Source: Mycolicibacterium boenickei
GTDB taxonomy: Bacteria > Actinomycetota > Actinomycetes > Mycobacteriales > Mycobacteriaceae
NCBI RefSeq assembly: GCF_010731295.1
Contig: NZ_AP022579.1
Location: 496,001-560,000, forward strand
Reading direction: 5' to 3'
DNA: 64,000 nt
A model generated the notes under the pieces. The model was not told the DNA's origin and did no database searches. It was given only the letters and a program-made list of their open reading frames with translations. Made by a program: the position numbers and the translations under genes. This document shows, piece after piece, positions 8,450-16,638 of the stretch. Each line of letters begins with the position of its first letter. Position 1 is the first letter of the stretch.

Positions 8450-8488
8450 GCTCCAAACGTCAGTGTCCAACTTCTGGGGACCACTTCA

Positions 8489-8516
8489 GAAAAGGGGCAG
8501 TTTTACGTCTGTTCGC
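8489..8516. terminator. Right arm of the IS-split terminator
   Basis: Exact reverse complement of 7012-7039, now about 1.45 kb away. It should not be counted as part of the IS inverted repeat, because the IS ends at 8488 and the GAA duplication begins at 8489. Confidence 0.9.
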
Positions 8517-8547
8517 GCTGTTCGGCGACGCCGGGCACAGTGGATGT

Positions 8548-9219
8548 ATGGACATCCGTGGCGTCGAGCATCCACTGATCCGGCGGGCCGTCGAAGGTCT
8601 GCACAAGTTCAACAGCAGGCACCCCTGGAGTCACAACGACCATTTCCACGGTTGGATCCTGGCGAACCTGCCCGAACACCGCGGAACCGCGATCGACATC
8701 GGATGCGGTCAGGGCGCTTTGGTGGCCCAGCTGGCCACGCGGTTCGCACAGGTCCGCGGTACGGATCTCGATGCGGACATGCGCACCGAAGCGGACCGGC
8801 GCTGCGCCAACCTGGACAACGTCACGATCGACGACAGTCAACTCGCCCAACTCGACGGACCCGCCGACCTGGTCACCATGATCGCGGTACTCCACCACCT
8901 CGACGTCGAGCAGGCGCTGACCGACATCAAGCGGCTGCTGGCCCCGGGCGGACGGTTCCTGTGCATCGGACTCGCCGCCCCCGCCTCGATCAGTGACACC
9001 GCATGGGATTTGGCGTCTGCGGTCACCAACCCGCTCATCGGCCTGATCAAACATCCGCGCCCGGTGCCCGGCGGTCCGAAACCTCCTCCGTTCCCGGTAC
9101 GCGATCCCCAGCTCAGCTTCGATGAGCTGCAAGTCATCGTCCGACACGTCATGCCGGGCGCCGAGATGCGCCGCCGGCTGGCGTTCCGGCACACCATCTG
9201 CTGGACGAAACCCGGCTGA
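8548..9219 (+). CDS. Class I SAM-dependent methyltransferase
   Basis: 223-aa Rossmann-type methyltransferase. Motif I is AIDIGCGQG (residues 49-57), an acidic residue follows at GTDLDADM, and the motif IV/post-I region is DLVTMIAVLHHLD, followed by LLAPGGRFLCIG. The C-terminal cap (PGGPKPPPFPVRDPQLSFDEL) suggests a small-molecule substrate, which cannot be named. It is a single gene between the former ipdC terminator and the nitrate reductase region and shows no link to the steroid genes. Confidence 0.82.
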   Translation: MDIRGVEHPLIRRAVEGLHKFNSRHPWSHNDHFHGWILANLPEHRGTAIDIGCGQGALVAQLATRFAQVRGTDLDADMRTEADRRCANLDNVTIDDSQLAQLDGPADLVTMIAVLHHLDVEQALTDIKRLLAPGGRFLCIGLAAPASISDTAWDLASAVTNPLIGLIKHPRPVPGGPKPPPFPVRDPQLSFDELQVIVRHVMPGAEMRRRLAFRHTICWTKPG

Positions 9220-9375
9220 GCGACAAATTGTGCTCCGGATACAACAGGGCGACGCGATTTGGGTCGCTTGGCACATCGGCATAGCCACAGGGCGTTTGTA
9301 ACGTTCATCACAACGCAGCATCAAGCCTTCTACCAGCTGCGATGACATCAAACCCCTGACGAAAGTGAGTTCCGC

Positions 9376-9501
9376 ATGTCCGCCCTCGGTTTCTTCTCCC
9401 TGTTCTTCATCGGCCTGTTCCCGGTCCTGGTGCCCGCGACGCTGTCGACCGCCCGCGCCATCAACGGCTGGCGAGGTCGTCGTCGCGCCACTGCGCAGTA
9501 A
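9376..9501 (+). CDS. Possible 41-aa small membrane protein
   Basis: Short reading frame starting at ATG 9376: one hydrophobic helix (FFSLFFIGLFPVLVPATL) followed by a basic end (GWRGRRRATAQ). The positive-outside-helix layout is typical of single-pass mini-membrane proteins. The upstream ribosome site is weak (GAAAGTGAG). No function is known and no homologue is recognised; it could be chance coding, but it fills an otherwise empty stretch between 9220 and 9798. Confidence 0.45.
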   Translation: MSALGFFSLFFIGLFPVLVPATLSTARAINGWRGRRRATAQ

Positions 9502-9693
9502 CCGAACCGGCCCGAGGCATTGTTACCGCGGTGCTAAATCATCGGGCTCCGCCGCCGGCGTGAACCACGGGTGGCCGGTGTGCCTACAGGCCGTACTCCC
9601 CGGGCGATCCGCCAGTAGCCGCAGGTGAAGACCACAATCACAGCGTCATCGCCGAATAGCCACATGACTGCCGCGTTCCCGCGAAATAACTTG

Positions 9694-9705
9694 CGCGTTA
9701 ACGCG
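9694..9705. promoter_or_regulatory. Palindrome upstream of narG
   Basis: CGCGTTAACGCG is a perfect 12-bp palindrome about 95 bp before narG and 36 bp before the candidate -35 box. It is a possible regulator site; the regulator is unknown. Apart from this site and the promoter at 9741, nothing is seen between 9502 and 9798. Confidence 0.35.
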
Positions 9706-9740
9706 ATTTCACAGCGCTCAGCACCCTCCAGTGCGTTCTT

Positions 9741-9768
9741 TTGACGGCTTCCGCAACCCTCTTACGCT
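9741..9768 (+). promoter_or_regulatory. Candidate sigma-A-type promoter of narGHJI
   Basis: TTGACG, a 16-bp spacer and TACGCT resemble -35 and -10 boxes. The start would lie about 25 bp before the narG GTG, which itself follows GGAGGG. Confidence 0.45.
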
Positions 9769-9798
9769 CGTCAAGCAACAGCCTGGAGGGACGGGAAC

Positions 9799-12700
9799 GT
9801 GGTCGATTCACATGCCGGCAGCGCAACACCTGCCGATGCGTTACTGCGCCTGGGTAAGTACTTCCACCGCGGTGAGATCTCCGCGGATCAGCGAACCCTG
9901 CACAAGGTCGGCGGCCGCTCGGCCGACGACTTCTACCGCGACCGCTGGGCACACGACAAGGTCGTGCGCTCGACCCATGGCGTGAACTGCACCGGATCGT
10001 GCTCGTGGAAGATCTACGTCAAGGACGGCGTGATCACCTGGGAGTCGCAGCAGACCGACTACCCGTCGGTCGGTGCCGACAAGCCAGAATACGAGCCGCG
10101 CGGCTGCCCCCGCGGTGCGTCGTTCTCGTGGTACACGTATTCGCCTGCGCGCGTGCGCTATCCGTACGTCCGCGGCGTGCTGCTGGAGTACTACCGTGAG
10201 GCCAAGGAGCGACTGAAGGACCCCGTCCTGGCCTGGGCCGACATCGTCGAGGATCCGGAGAAGTCGCAGCGGTACAAGACCGCCCGGGGCAAGGGCGGTT
10301 TCGTTCGCGCAGAGTGGTGGGAGGCCGCCGAGATCGCCGCCGCCGCCCACGTCCACACCGTCAAGAAGTACGGGCCGGACCGGGTTGCCGGTTTCTCCCC
10401 GATCCCGGCGATGTCGATGGTCAGCCATGCCGTGGGCGCCCGGTTCATCTCACTGCTGGGCGGGTCGATGCTGTCGTTCTACGACTGGTACGCCGACCTG
10501 CCGGTGGCCTCGCCGCAGGTGTTCGGGGACCAGACCGATGTGCCCGAATCCGCGGACTGGTTCGACGCGGGCTACCTGATCATGTGGGGGTCCAACGTCC
10601 CCGTGACCCGAACTCCTGACGCGCACTACATGACCGAGGCCCGCTACCGCGGCCAGAAGGTGGTCGTCGTGTCGCCGGACTATGCCGACAACACCAAGTT
10701 CGCCGACGAATGGCTACCGGCCCGCCCCGGTACCGACGCCGCACTCGCCATGGCGATGGGTCACGTCATCCTCAAGGAGTTCTTCGTCGAGAAGCAGACG
10801 CCGTACTTCACCGACTACGTCAAGAAGTACACCGACCTGCCGTTCCTGGTCACCCTCACCGAGCGCGACGGACGCGTGCTGCCCGGAAAGTTCCTCACCG
10901 CAGCCGATCTGGGCGTCGAGTATGCCGAAACCGAAGCAGCCGAATCCAAGACCGTCCTCCTGGACCAGGCCGGTCGGCCCGTGGTGCCCAACGGCTCACT
11001 CGGGCACCGGTTCACCGCGTCCGGCGAGGGCCACTGGAACCTCGACCTGCAGGGTGTCCACCCGATGCTGACGCTGCTCGGCAACCATGACGACACAGTG
11101 ACCGTGGCCCTGCCCCGGTTCGACAGCGACAAACCCGGAGTCCTGGAACGCGGCGTACCCACCAGAATCGTTGCCGGACAACGCGTGACGACGGTCTTCG
11201 ACCTGATGCTGGCGCAGTACGGGGTGGCCCGCGACGGCCTCGACGGGCAGTGGCCGTCCGGCTACGACGATGCCTCCGAGCCCTACACCCCCGCGTGGCA
11301 GGAAGAGATCACCGGCGTGCCCGCCCAGGCTGCCGAACGCATCGCCCGCGAATTCGCCGACAACGCCGAACGTTCCAAGGGCCGCTCGATGATCCTCATG
11401 GGCGCGGGCACCAACCACTGGTTCCATTCCGACCAGATCTACCGGTCGTTCCTCACCCTGGTCATGCTCACCGGCTGCCAGGGCGTCAACGGCGGCGGCT
11501 GGGCACACTACGTCGGCCAGGAGAAGTGCCGTCCGGTCACCGGTTGGGCGACTCTGGCCTTCGGCCTGGACTGGCAGCGGCCGCCACGGCAGATGCAGGG
11601 CACGGTCTTCTGGTACCTGGCGACCGATCAATGGCGCTATGACCCGTTCACCTCGGAGGTGATGGCGTCACCGCTGGCCGAGGGAAAGTTCGAGGGCCGC
11701 ACGGCCGCCGACAACATCGCCCTGGCCAGCCGACTCGGCTGGATGCCGAGCTACCCCACGTTCAACCGCAACCCGCTCGACCTGGCCGACGAGGCCGCCC
11801 GGATGGGCAAGGATGCCGCCGAATACGTCGTGGACGGACTCAAGTCGGGCCATCTGCAGTTCGCCTGTGAAGATCCCGACGCCCCGGAGAACTTCCCGCG
11901 GTGCCTGACGGTGTGGCGGTCGAATCTGCTCGGCTCGTCCGCGAAGGGCAACGAGTACTTCCTCAAACACCTGCTCGGCACCGACTCCGCGGTCGCCGCG
12001 CGCGACGAGGACGGCATCCGGCCACGGGAGGTGCGCTGGCGCGACGAGGCCCCGGTCGGCAAGCTGGATCTGCTGCTGTCCCTGGATTTCCGCAACACCA
12101 GCACGACGCTGTTCTCCGACATAGTGCTGCCCGCGGCCACCTGGTACGAGAAGCACGACCTGTCCAGCACTGACATGCACCCGTTCGTGCACGCGTTCTC
12201 GCCGGCCATCTCACCACCGTGGGAGACCAAGACCGATTTCGATGCGTTCCACCGCATCGCCCGCGGCTTCTCCTGGCTGGCCGAGAAGCACCTCGGCAAG
12301 CGCAAGGACATCGTGGCCATGCCGTTGCAGCACGACAGCGCGGACGCCACCGCGCAGCCCGGCGGTCGCGTGCTGGACTGGAAAGCTGGCGAGTGCGAAC
12401 CGATTCCCGGTAAGACCATGCCCCGCCTAGTCATGGTGGACCGCGACTATCCGGCTATCGCCGAGAAGATGGCGGCCCTGGGGCCGATGGTGGAAACTGT
12501 CGGCCTCACCACCAAGGGAGTGACCACCCACCCCGACGCCGAGGTCGAGTACCTGCGCGGTGTCAACGGCGCGGTGGTCAGCGGTGTCGCGATCGGACGC
12601 CCGTCGTTGGCCAAGGACACCCACGCCGCCGAGGCCATCCTGGCGCTGTCGGGCACCACGAACGGGCGCCTGGCCGTCGAGGGTTTCGAGGCGCTGGAAC

Positions 12701-13473
12701 GCCGCACCGGAACCGAACTGGTGGACCTGGCCAAGGAGAGCGAGGGCAAGCGGATCACGTTCGCGGACACCCAGGCCCGGCCGGTTCCGGTCAACACCTC
12801 ACCGGAATGGTCCGGCTCGGAGACCGGCGGGCGACGCTACTCCCCCTTCACCATCAACACCGAGCGGCTCAAGCCGTGGCACACGCTGACCGGCCGGCAG
12901 CACTTCTATCTGGACCACGACTGGATGAGTGAGCTCGGCGAGCAACTGCCCACGTTCCGGCCGCCGCTGGACATGACGGCGCTCTTCAACGAACCCAAGG
13001 TGGGCGATACGAGCGGCGGCATCACGGTGCGCTACCTGACCCCGCACTCCAAGTGGTCGATTCACTCTGCGTACCAGGACAACCTGTACATGCTGACGTT
13101 GTCCCGCGGCGGCCAGTGCATCTGGATGTCGGACGTGGACGCCGCCAAGATCGGGGTCAAGGACAACGACTGGATCGAGTGCACCAACCGCAACGGCGTG
13201 GTGAATGCCCGGGCCATCGTCAGCCACCGCATGCCCGAGGGTCTGGTGTTCATGTACCACGCCCAGGACAAGGCCGTCGACGTGCCGCGCACCGAGAAGA
13301 ACGGCAAACGCGGCGGAATCCACAACGCGCTGACCCGGATCATGATCAAACCCACGCACCTGATCGGCGGGTACGCGCAGCAGTCCTTCGCCCTGAATTA
13401 CCACGGGCCCACCGGAAATCAACGCGATGAGGTCACCACGATTCGTCGCCGTTCGCAGGATGTGGAGTACTGA
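9799..13473 (+). CDS. narG: Respiratory nitrate reductase alpha subunit NarG
   Basis: Molybdenum bis-MGD catalytic subunit (1224 aa, the usual NarG length) that reduces nitrate to nitrite with quinol electrons at the inner face of the membrane. The N-terminal FS0 cluster ligands are His60, Cys64, Cys68 and Cys103 (HGVNCTGSC, GCPRG). YDWYADLPVASPQ and QTDVPESADW mark the region of the Mo-coordinating Asp. The C-terminal molybdopterin-binding part includes GGITVRYLTPHSKWSIHS. GTG start with GGAGGG eight bases upstream. It is first of narGHJI, with the narH ATG 1 bp after the stop. Confidence 0.96.
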   Translation: MVDSHAGSATPADALLRLGKYFHRGEISADQRTLHKVGGRSADDFYRDRWAHDKVVRSTHGVNCTGSCSWKIYVKDGVITWESQQTDYPSVGADKPEYEPRGCPRGASFSWYTYSPARVRYPYVRGVLLEYYREAKERLKDPVLAWADIVEDPEKSQRYKTARGKGGFVRAEWWEAAEIAAAAHVHTVKKYGPDRVAGFSPIPAMSMVSHAVGARFISLLGGSMLSFYDWYADLPVASPQVFGDQTDVPESADWFDAGYLIMWGSNVPVTRTPDAHYMTEARYRGQKVVVVSPDYADNTKFADEWLPARPGTDAALAMAMGHVILKEFFVEKQTPYFTDYVKKYTDLPFLVTLTERDGRVLPGKFLTAADLGVEYAETEAAESKTVLLDQAGRPVVPNGSLGHRFTASGEGHWNLDLQGVHPMLTLLGNHDDTVTVALPRFDSDKPGVLERGVPTRIVAGQRVTTVFDLMLAQYGVARDGLDGQWPSGYDDASEPYTPAWQEEITGVPAQAAERIAREFADNAERSKGRSMILMGAGTNHWFHSDQIYRSFLTLVMLTGCQGVNGGGWAHYVGQEKCRPVTGWATLAFGLDWQRPPRQMQGTVFWYLATDQWRYDPFTSEVMASPLAEGKFEGRTAADNIALASRLGWMPSYPTFNRNPLDLADEAARMGKDAAEYVVDGLKSGHLQFACEDPDAPENFPRCLTVWRSNLLGSSAKGNEYFLKHLLGTDSAVAARDEDGIRPREVRWRDEAPVGKLDLLLSLDFRNTSTTLFSDIVLPAATWYEKHDLSSTDMHPFVHAFSPAISPPWETKTDFDAFHRIARGFSWLAEKHLGKRKDIVAMPLQHDSADATAQPGGRVLDWKAGECEPIPGKTMPRLVMVDRDYPAIAEKMAALGPMVETVGLTTKGVTTHPDAEVEYLRGVNGAVVSGVAIGRPSLAKDTHAAEAILALSGTTNGRLAVEGFEALERRTGTELVDLAKESEGKRITFADTQARPVPVNTSPEWSGSETGGRRYSPFTINTERLKPWHTLTGRQHFYLDHDWMSELGEQLPTFRPPLDMTALFNEPKVGDTSGGITVRYLTPHSKWSIHSAYQDNLYMLTLSRGGQCIWMSDVDAAKIGVKDNDWIECTNRNGVVNARAIVSHRMPEGLVFMYHAQDKAVDVPRTEKNGKRGGIHNALTRIMIKPTHLIGGYAQQSFALNYHGPTGNQRDEVTTIRRRSQDVEY

Positions 13474-13474
13474 C

Positions 13475-15079
13475 ATGAGAGTCATGGCGCAGCTCGCGAT
13501 GGTGATGAACCTCGACAAGTGCATCGGCTGCCACACCTGCAGCGTCACCTGCAAGCAGGCGTGGACGAACCGTAGCGGGGTCGAGTACGTCTGGTTCAAC
13601 AATGTGGAAACCCGCCCAGGACAAGGCTATCCACGGCAGTACCAGGACCAGGAGCGCTGGAAGGGCGGCTGGACGCTGAACAAGCGTGGCAAGCTCACCC
13701 TGAAGTCCGGCTCCCGGTTCAAGCGGTTACTGAACATCTTCGCCAACCCCGACCTGCCCACGGTGTCCGACTACTACGACCCGTGGACATACGACTACGA
13801 GAACCTCCTGTCGGCGCCGGCCATGGACACCACACCCGTGGCGCGGCCCAAATCGCTGATCACCGGGCGCGACACCAAGGTCACCTGGGGCGCCAACTGG
13901 GACGACGACCTGGGGGGCGGTCCGGAGCAGGTGGGACGGGACCCGTTGCTGGCCAAGGTCGCCGAGATATCCGACAAGGTCAAGCTCGAGTTCGAGCAGA
14001 CGTTCATGTTCTACCTGCCGCGGATCTGCGAGCACTGCCTCAACCCGGCCTGCGCCGCAGCGTGTCCCTCCGGTGCCATCTACAAGCGCTCCGAAGACGG
14101 CATCGTGCTGGTGGATCAGGACAAGTGCCGGGGCTGGCGCCAGTGCGTCACCGGGTGTCCGTACAAGAAGATCTACTTCAACCACAAGACCGGCAAGGCC
14201 GAGAAGTGCACGTTCTGCTATCCGCGCGTCGAGGTCGGCATCCCCACCGTGTGCTCGGAGACCTGTGTCGGGCGGCTGCGCTACATCGGCGTGATGCTCT
14301 ACGACGCGGACGCGGTGCTGGAGGCCGCATCGGTCACCGACGACAAGGACCTCTACCCGTCACAGCTCGGCGTTTTCCTCAATCCACATGACCCACGCGT
14401 GGTCGCCGAAGCCGAACGGGCCGGCATCTCCCCCGAATGGATTGAAGCGGCGCAGAACTCACCGGTTTACCGGCTGATCGTCGACTACCAGGTGGCCCTG
14501 CCCCTGCATCCGGAATACCGGACCATGCCGATGGTCTGGTACGTGCCGCCGCTGTCCCCGGTGGTGGACATCCTGAAGGAGACGGGCCACGACGGCGAGA
14601 ACAAGAACAACCTGTTCGGCGCCATCGACACGCTGCGCATCCCGGTCGAGTACCTCGCCGAGTTGTTCACCGCGGGCGAGGTCGGCCCGGTTCGGGCCTC
14701 CCTGCAACGACTGGCGGCCATGCGCGCCTACATGCGGGCGGCCAATCTCGGCGAGGAGTTCGACGAGACTATCCCGGACTCGGTGCGATTGAGCGGCGAT
14801 GAGATCGAGGCGATGTACCGACTGCTGGCCATCGCCAAGTATCAGGACCGCTATGTCATCCCGACCGGGGCCGGGTCGGATGCCCACCGCCTCGACGCCC
14901 TGGCGACCGGTTGCAGCCTCGACGGAGACGGTGGTCCGGGAATGACCGCTTACGACACCATGGTGGACAAGTTCCACCTGACCCACACCAATGATGCTGT
15001 TCCACAGGGTGATCCGACGCGGGTCAACCTGCTCAACTGGGACGGCCGGAGCACAGACGGGTTGTTGCCGACCACATGA
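13475..15079 (+). CDS. narH: Respiratory nitrate reductase beta subunit NarH
   Basis: Iron-sulfur electron-transfer subunit (534 aa) linking NarI haems to NarG. Four cysteine groups are visible: CIGCHTCSVTC, CEHCLNPACAAACP, CRGWRQCVTGCP and CTFCYP..CSETCVG. The Trp in CRGWRQC replaces a cysteine, as expected for the [3Fe-4S] cluster of NarH. ATG at 13475 is chosen because it directly follows the narG stop; the frame is open upstream only inside narG. The stop overlaps the narJ ATG (ATGA). Confidence 0.96.
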   Translation: MRVMAQLAMVMNLDKCIGCHTCSVTCKQAWTNRSGVEYVWFNNVETRPGQGYPRQYQDQERWKGGWTLNKRGKLTLKSGSRFKRLLNIFANPDLPTVSDYYDPWTYDYENLLSAPAMDTTPVARPKSLITGRDTKVTWGANWDDDLGGGPEQVGRDPLLAKVAEISDKVKLEFEQTFMFYLPRICEHCLNPACAAACPSGAIYKRSEDGIVLVDQDKCRGWRQCVTGCPYKKIYFNHKTGKAEKCTFCYPRVEVGIPTVCSETCVGRLRYIGVMLYDADAVLEAASVTDDKDLYPSQLGVFLNPHDPRVVAEAERAGISPEWIEAAQNSPVYRLIVDYQVALPLHPEYRTMPMVWYVPPLSPVVDILKETGHDGENKNNLFGAIDTLRIPVEYLAELFTAGEVGPVRASLQRLAAMRAYMRAANLGEEFDETIPDSVRLSGDEIEAMYRLLAIAKYQDRYVIPTGAGSDAHRLDALATGCSLDGDGGPGMTAYDTMVDKFHLTHTNDAVPQGDPTRVNLLNWDGRSTDGLLPTT

Positions 15080-15756
15080 AGCTACTCACTCTCGGCCGCA
15101 GAACCGGTACAGGTTCGGCCCTGTCCGAGCGCCAGCAGCGACTGGTGTGGCGCATCGCCGCACTGTTGCTCGACTATCCCACGGCCGAGACGGCCGATCT
15201 CGTCGACAAGCTTGCGACTGCCGCAGCGGAACTGCCGGACCCGGCTCGGGTGCCGCTGACGGAGTTCCTGCGTCAGTTCGACGGAACAGATCCGATGTTG
15301 CGCGCGTCGAACTATGTCGAGACGTTCGACATGCAGCGGCGCAGCAGCCTGCATCTGACCTACTACGCCTACGGCGACACCCGGAAACGCGGCATGGCCC
15401 TGCTGAGGTTCAAACACGCCTACCGTCAGGCGGGCCTGGAGGTAGGTGACCTGGAGAATTCCGAGCTCCCCGACTACCTGCCCATGGTGCTCGAGTTCGC
15501 CGCGACGGTCGATCAAATCCAAGGTGAGCGGCTGCTGGCCGAACACGTCCCGGTACTCGAACTGTTGCGGCTGTCCTTGCTGGACAACGGGTCCTACTAC
15601 GCCGGCCTGCTGGCCGCCGTCCTTTCCACACTGCCGCCGGTGAACAGCGCCGATCGCCGCCGTATCGCGCAGCTCGCCGCCGAGGGCCCGCCCGACGAGG
15701 ACGTCGGCCTCGATCCGTTTGCGATGGATCCGATGACCTCAGGAGGTCGGCGATGA
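15076..15756 (+). CDS. narJ: Nitrate reductase assembly chaperone NarJ
   Basis: 226-aa all-helical chaperone of the NarJ/TorD group that helps load the molybdenum cofactor into NarG before the complex attaches to NarI. Typical segments are IAALLLDYPTAE at the N-terminus, RSSLHLTYYAYGDTRKRGMAL and DYLPMVLEFAA. It is not part of the final enzyme. The start overlaps narH by 4 bp and narI follows after 28 bp. Confidence 0.93.
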   Translation: MKLLTLGRRTGTGSALSERQQRLVWRIAALLLDYPTAETADLVDKLATAAAELPDPARVPLTEFLRQFDGTDPMLRASNYVETFDMQRRSSLHLTYYAYGDTRKRGMALLRFKHAYRQAGLEVGDLENSELPDYLPMVLEFAATVDQIQGERLLAEHVPVLELLRLSLLDNGSYYAGLLAAVLSTLPPVNSADRRRIAQLAAEGPPDEDVGLDPFAMDPMTSGGRR

Positions 15757-15784
15757 GCGCCTGCGCGAAGAGGAGAACACACCG

Positions 15785-16528
15785 ATGAGCAACGTGCTGT
15801 GGATGACCCTGCCGTACATCGCCTTCACCTCGTTCCTGCTCGGACACGTATGGCGCTACAGAGCCGACCAGTTCGGTTGGACCACACGGTCTTCCCAGAT
15901 ATACGAGAGCAGGCTGCTGCGACTGGGCAGCCCGCTGTTCCACTTCGGCATCCTCGGGGTGCTGGCCGGGCACGTCGTCGGACTGTTGATCCCGCAGTCG
16001 TGGACATCGGCGGTGGGCGTCTCCGAGCACGTCTACCACCTGATGTCGGTGAGTATGGGGTCGCTGGCCGGCATCGCCGTCGTCGCCGGGTTGGCCATCC
16101 TGCTGTACCGCCGGGTCACCGTCCCGGAGGTGCGTACCGCGACCACGCTCAACGACAAAGTGATGTACCTGCTGCTGGTCGGGGCGCTGGCAACCGGGAT
16201 GCTGAACACCCTGACCAACGTGTTCTCGACGTACAACTATCGCGAGACGGTGTCGCCGTGGTTCCGCAGCCTGTTCACCCTGCACCCGGCACCGCAGCTG
16301 ATGGCTGAAACCCCTTGGACGTTTCAGGCCCATGTTCTGATAGTCGTTGCGCTGCTCGGCTTCTGGCCATACACCCGGCTGGTACACATGTTCAGTGCAC
16401 CGATCGGCTATCTGGTCCGTCCCTTTGTCATCTACCGCAGCCGCGATCCGCAGCGGGCCGGCAAGAACCGGTACGCCAAAGCTTGGGTGACCCCACAGGC
16501 ACCACCACCGCGCAGCCGTTGGGTGTGA
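15785..16528 (+). CDS. narI: Respiratory nitrate reductase gamma subunit NarI (cytochrome b)
   Basis: 247-aa membrane subunit with five predicted helices that oxidises quinol and passes electrons through two b haems to NarH. Candidate haem-ligand histidines lie in SPLFHFGILGVLAGHVVG (helix 2) and in FQAHVLIVVALLGFWPYTRLVH (helix 5), matching the E. coli pattern. A basic C-terminal tail is cytoplasmic. ATG at 15785. It completes narGHJI. Confidence 0.94.
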   Translation: MSNVLWMTLPYIAFTSFLLGHVWRYRADQFGWTTRSSQIYESRLLRLGSPLFHFGILGVLAGHVVGLLIPQSWTSAVGVSEHVYHLMSVSMGSLAGIAVVAGLAILLYRRVTVPEVRTATTLNDKVMYLLLVGALATGMLNTLTNVFSTYNYRETVSPWFRSLFTLHPAPQLMAETPWTFQAHVLIVVALLGFWPYTRLVHMFSAPIGYLVRPFVIYRSRDPQRAGKNRYAKAWVTPQAPPPRSRWV

Positions 16529-16638
16529 GCGACGTAAACCTGGTTCTCACAACGGAAGTCGTCGCCAGGTGAGTAGATCTTCACAGCTCTGACACGGCGC
16601 GCAGCTTCCGGGAAACAAGTCATTTCTAGGTTTGCAAC

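Larger units (their letters stand above)
7047..8488 (+). mobile_element. IS3-family (IS150-type) insertion sequence, 1442 bp
   Basis: The left end reads TGAAGTGCTCCCCGGAAGTT and is matched at the right end by an inverted copy; 22 of the first 24 bases agree. Flanking GAA triplets at 7044-7046 and 8489-8491 form the 3-bp target duplication expected for IS3 elements. Inside are two overlapping reading frames (7107-7598 and 7595-8449) with an A7 slippage site between them. Both frames are intact and the DDE triad is complete, so the element looks active and young. The name cannot be given without an IS database. Confidence 0.93.

Noticed and set aside
7012..8516. Reading the 28-bp outer repeats as very long IS inverted repeats
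   Set aside because: The IS3 ends and the GAA duplication place the element inside them; the outer arms rebuild a host terminator.
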